Assembly (NCBI GenBank): GCA_016285215.1
Contig: JAEEQI010000109.1
Coordinates: 1 to 8,097, forward strand
Direction of reading: 5' to 3'
Length of the DNA stretch: 8,097 bases
Source of the DNA: Bacteroidales bacterium
GTDB taxonomy: Bacteria; Bacteroidota; Bacteroidia; Bacteroidales; UBA932
In this document: positions 6,033 to 8,097 of the stretch, piece by piece
How positions within the stretch are numbered: the first letter of the stretch is position 1
Layout of the letters: each line of letters starts with the position of its first letter
Made by a program: the position numbers and the translations under genes
The notes under the pieces: generated by a model
Seen by the model: only the letters and a program-made list of their open reading frames with translations
Database searches by the model: none
What the model was told of the DNA's origin: nothing

Positions 6033-6828
6033 GCAGCTGATAAAAGAGGACCTGCGCCAGGCGGAGATTGCCTTCCTTGCCGGGATGCAGGTGGTCGTTT
6101 TCACCTCCATAATAGAACGCCTGGCCATAGAGCGGATTCATATTGCTCACGGCGTGGAGGTCAATCACGTTGACCGACCAGATGCCGGCGGCTTCCTTGA
6201 CGGCATTCACATAAGAATCCAGATACTCACCCACCCGGTTCTGATAGCTCTCTTCGGGCTGGACGTTGCCTTCGTCCAGGATGAACCAGCCGCGGTGCAG
6301 CGGGGTCAGGAGGACCACCTGGCAGCGGGGATAGGTTTCCTTGATGAGCTTGAGGGCTATGTTCATCCGGCCCTTCACGGTGGAATTGTCCATCACGGGA
6401 TAGCGGCGCTTCCTGAGCTGCTTGATGGCAGGCTCGTTCATATCGGTTCCGGCCAGTACATATTCTTCTTTCTCCGTGAACCATTCCCCGGTGGGAATGC
6501 CCATATTGAAGTCGTTGGTGCCCATCAGAATCATAATGGCATCCACGCCCTGGTTATGGTCTTCCTGCAGTTTCTGCACCTGGCGGGGGATGTCGTTCCA
6601 CTCCCTTCCGGACTTGGCGTAGTTGTAGATATCCAAGTGGAGCCACTCCTGCAGATAGCCCCAGTACTGCGTGATGCCCCAAAGCTCACCCAGACCGGGA
6701 TCAGAGATGGAGTCTCCCATAACGGCCACGCGTTTTCCAGCCCAAGGGTGGGTAAAGGAAGGGCCTTCCTGGGCCCTTGCGCCGACAAATGCCAGCACAA
6801 GGGTCAATATGCTAACGAGTTTTTTCAT
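5995..6828 (-). CDS. Secreted SGNH/GDSL-type hydrolase
   Basis: This is a 277-aa exported esterase-like protein. A signal peptide spans about 1-19 (KK, hydrophobic core, AFVGARAQ), with cleavage likely around 18-20; it has no lipobox Cys. The SGNH blocks are all visible. Block I is VAVMGDSISDPG with the nucleophile Ser40. Block II is KSGREW with Gly74. Block III is LMGTNDFNMG (101-110) with Asn105. Block V is ENDHLHPG (243-250) with Asp245 and His248. It therefore appears catalytically intact. Family members deacetylate sugars or cleave acyl esters, often on glycans, and the periplasm or surface is the expected place. The substrate is unknown. The gene starts 7 bases after the Fur-type gene and is probably co-transcribed with it and the isomerase-like gene. 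Its end overlaps tcdA on the other strand. Confidence 0.93.
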   Translation of the reverse strand: MKKLVSILTLVLAFVGARAQEGPSFTHPWAGKRVAVMGDSISDPGLGELWGITQYWGYLQEWLHLDIYNYAKSGREWNDIPRQVQKLQEDHNQGVDAIMILMGTNDFNMGIPTGEWFTEKEEYVLAGTDMNEPAIKQLRKRRYPVMDNSTVKGRMNIALKLIKETYPRCQVVLLTPLHRGWFILDEGNVQPEESYQNRVGEYLDSYVNAVKEAAGIWSVNVIDLHAVSNMNPLYGQAFYYGGENDHLHPGKEGNLRLAQVLFYQLLTIPAPRIEDAQ

Positions 6829-6835
6829 AGCTGAT

Positions 6836-7234
6836 TTATTTACAATCGGGGCAAACGCCCTTGAGCAGATAGCTCACACTCTCCACTTCATATCCCTCCG
6901 GCACTTTTACCGGGGGCACCGGGGTGTCTTCCAGGCAGTAGGTGCGGTGGCACCTGGTGCAGTAGAAGTGCACGTGGATGTCGTCGTCGTGGTCGTTGTG
7001 ATGGCTGTGGCAGAGCTCGTAACGCACGCCGTCTCCGCTGTCTTCCAGCACGTGGACCAGGTGGGCATCCTTGAAGGCGCCCAGCGTGCGGAAGATGGCG
7101 CTCTTGTCAATGGTTTCCAGCTGCGCCTCCAGCTCCATAAGGGAGAGAGGGCGGCCGGCATTGGCCAATGCTTTGGCCACCAGCAGGCGGTTGGGCGTAA
7201 CCTTTACTCCGTGTTCTTCCAGCAGATGTTCCAT
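6836..7234 (-). CDS. Fur-family metal-responsive transcriptional regulator
   Basis: This is a 132-aa DNA-binding repressor of the Fur/Zur/PerR superfamily. The N-terminal winged helix (about 1-75) contains VTPNRLLVAKAL (12-23) and the recognition-helix region KSAIFRTLGAFKDAHLVHVL (44-63), ending with the wing GVRYEL. The metal site is in the linker and dimerisation domain: a His-rich stretch HSHHNDHDDDIHVHFYC (76-92), then the structural zinc pairs C92xxC95 and C128xxC131. It lacks part of the N-terminal extension of longer Fur proteins but keeps every core element. Whether it senses iron, zinc, manganese or peroxide cannot be read. Its ATG overlaps the stop of the isomerase-like gene by one base (TAATG), and the SGNH gene follows 7 bases later. 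It therefore travels in a sugar-metabolism-like transcript, possibly one it controls itself. Confidence 0.93.
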   Translation of the reverse strand: MEHLLEEHGVKVTPNRLLVAKALANAGRPLSLMELEAQLETIDKSAIFRTLGAFKDAHLVHVLEDSGDGVRYELCHSHHNDHDDDIHVHFYCTRCHRTYCLEDTPVPPVKVPEGYEVESVSYLLKGVCPDCK

Positions 7235-8097
7235 TACAGCAGCTCCTCCAGCAGGTTCTTACAATGTCCGGGAAGAATAATATGGTGGTTGCCGATGGGG
7301 TTGGTGAGAAGGTAGCGGGCATCCTCCGGCCTCAGCTGCAGCACCACCTGCGTGCGGCAGAGATGGTCTTCATACTGGTTTTCCAGCAGTTCCCCTTCGG
7401 CCACGAAATGACGGTCCAGCTTGCCGGAAACCTTGAACACCGTCACCGGTCCTTCCGGCAAATTCCCGTGGATACCCACGCCTATTCCGGATTCGAAGTG
7501 CGTGTCGTACTGCCAGCCGGTGACCATATTGAAGGGCACGGTGCAATGGGCAAAGAGCATACGGCCCGTTTCCACATCTATGCGGGCAGGATTGGCCTGG
7601 AAGCCCGTGCAGCCCGTCAGGGCATGGGCTATCATCATGGACAGCAGGGCCGGCACATCTCCTTCGCAGGCGGCGGGAATGCCGTCGGAATTGAAGGAGG
7701 CCAAAGCCAGGCAGCCGGTGTTGCCCACGGATGTAAGGAGGTCGAAACAGCGCAGCGTAAAAGCGCCCAGTTCATATCTTTTCACCAGCACCTCCAGGGC
7801 ATGGTAGATTTGCGTGGCGCCGGGGTAGGCCTGGCGCACCTTGTCGGCCATCTGTTCCTCTTCGGGGGCATTGTTGCGGGGGGCCTTGGCAATCTCGTTC
7901 AGGAGCTCCTGCATGGGAACTTCCACCAGTTTCACGCCCAGCCTGTCGGAGAGGGCCATAGGGTCTGCCTGGCTGGCGATGAGCCAGTCGGAGGGCTGGC
8001 CGATGACGCCGATGCGCGTGCCCTGCAACTGTTTACGGGCCTTGGCAACGGTCTCCAGCGCCGAAACGCGCTGCTGAAGATATGGGGCCGATCCGTG
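7234..8097 (-). CDS. L-fucose isomerase-like protein (FucI/AraA fold), 5' end beyond the window
   Basis: This gene is partial. The frame stays open from the stop at 7234 to the window edge, giving 287 visible codons; the TTG at 8028-8026 is internal and not a likely start. The protein resembles the L-fucose isomerase-related family (COG2407 type). Typical segments, numbered from the first visible residue, are a Rossmann-like strand TRIGVIGQPSDW (27-38), LALASFNSDGIPAACEGDVPAL (131-151, overlapping), FAHCTVP (182-188) and the C-terminal GNHHIILPGH (269-278). In FucI a Glu, an Asp and a His hold the active-site metal. Here Glu145, Asp138 and His271 or His272 are candidates by position, as an inference. 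It may interconvert aldoses and ketoses, or be a non-isomerase relative. It is the upstream partner of the Fur-type and SGNH genes. Confidence 0.85.
   Translation of the reverse strand, partial: HGSAPYLQQRVSALETVAKARKQLQGTRIGVIGQPSDWLIASQADPMALSDRLGVKLVEVPMQELLNEIAKAPRNNAPEEEQMADKVRQAYPGATQIYHALEVLVKRYELGAFTLRCFDLLTSVGNTGCLALASFNSDGIPAACEGDVPALLSMMIAHALTGCTGFQANPARIDVETGRMLFAHCTVPFNMVTGWQYDTHFESGIGVGIHGNLPEGPVTVFKVSGKLDRHFVAEGELLENQYEDHLCRTQVVLQLRPEDARYLLTNPIGNHHIILPGHCKNLLEELL

Noticed and set aside
5941..6834. Plus-strand open frame of 297 codons opposite the SGNH gene
   Set aside because: The minus strand encodes all SGNH blocks and a signal peptide. The plus-strand translation has no domain and starts inside tcdA.
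6671..7315. Plus-strand open frame of 214 codons over the Fur-type gene, with a Val-rich run
   Set aside because: The Val run is the antisense of the His/Asp codons in the Fur metal site. No independent support.
8026..8028. TTG as the start of the isomerase-like gene
   Set aside because: The same frame continues without a stop to the window edge, and the upstream residues look like a normal amphipathic helix, so the true start lies outside the window.
1..8097. CRISPR arrays, tRNA or rRNA genes, insertion sequences, toxin-antitoxin pairs or defence islands
   Set aside because: No direct repeat arrays, clover-leaf-like segments, transposase motifs or inverted terminal repeats were seen. All sizeable space is filled by the genes listed.

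Overview
The window looks like chromosome from a fairly GC-rich member of the Bacteroidales. Three things point there: an SPII lipoprotein with a DUF187/GHL10 glycosyl-hydrolase-like domain, BspA-type leucine-rich repeats, and AT-rich gene starts without Shine-Dalgarno sites, preceded by TAnnTTTG-like promoter boxes. The genus cannot be settled from this sequence; high-GC gut lineages are a guess. I see no mobile element, CRISPR array, tRNA or rRNA. Coding density is very high, and no gene-free stretch exceeds about 110 bases.

Left part (1-2376). A 108-aa protein of unknown family (minus strand) diverges from a GHL10-type lipoprotein (plus strand) across only 36 bases. The lipoprotein gene converges with a two-HhH DUF4332-type gene (minus strand). 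A strong hairpin with U-rich flanks on both sides sits between them and probably ends both transcripts. The DUF4332-type gene and the next gene then diverge from a 107-base AT-rich region with a promoter-like box on each strand.

Middle part (2377-6032). Five plus-strand genes form a tight probable operon: an unknown 153-aa protein, a cytoplasmic BspA-type LRR protein, an RluA-family pseudouridine synthase with an S4 domain, a monoacylglycerol-lipase-like alpha/beta hydrolase, and the tRNA ct6A-forming dehydratase TcdA. The first two are 2 bases apart. The next three junctions are all 4-base ATGA overlaps, so translational coupling is likely. Two RNA-modification enzymes flank the hydrolase.

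Right part (5995-8097). Three minus-strand genes form a second tight unit. In transcription order they are an L-fucose-isomerase-like protein (its N-terminus lies beyond the window edge), a short Fur-family metal-responsive repressor that starts inside the previous stop codon, and a secreted SGNH/GDSL hydrolase 7 bases further on. The SGNH gene converges with tcdA and overlaps it by 38 bases, so the two operons share coding DNA at their 3' ends.

The window is mostly ordinary core and accessory chromosome. I found no convincing new defence or mobile system. The points most worth a second look are the sugar-isomerase/Fur/SGNH cluster, the coupled LRR/RluA/hydrolase/TcdA cluster, the overlapping convergent ends, and two small proteins of unknown family.
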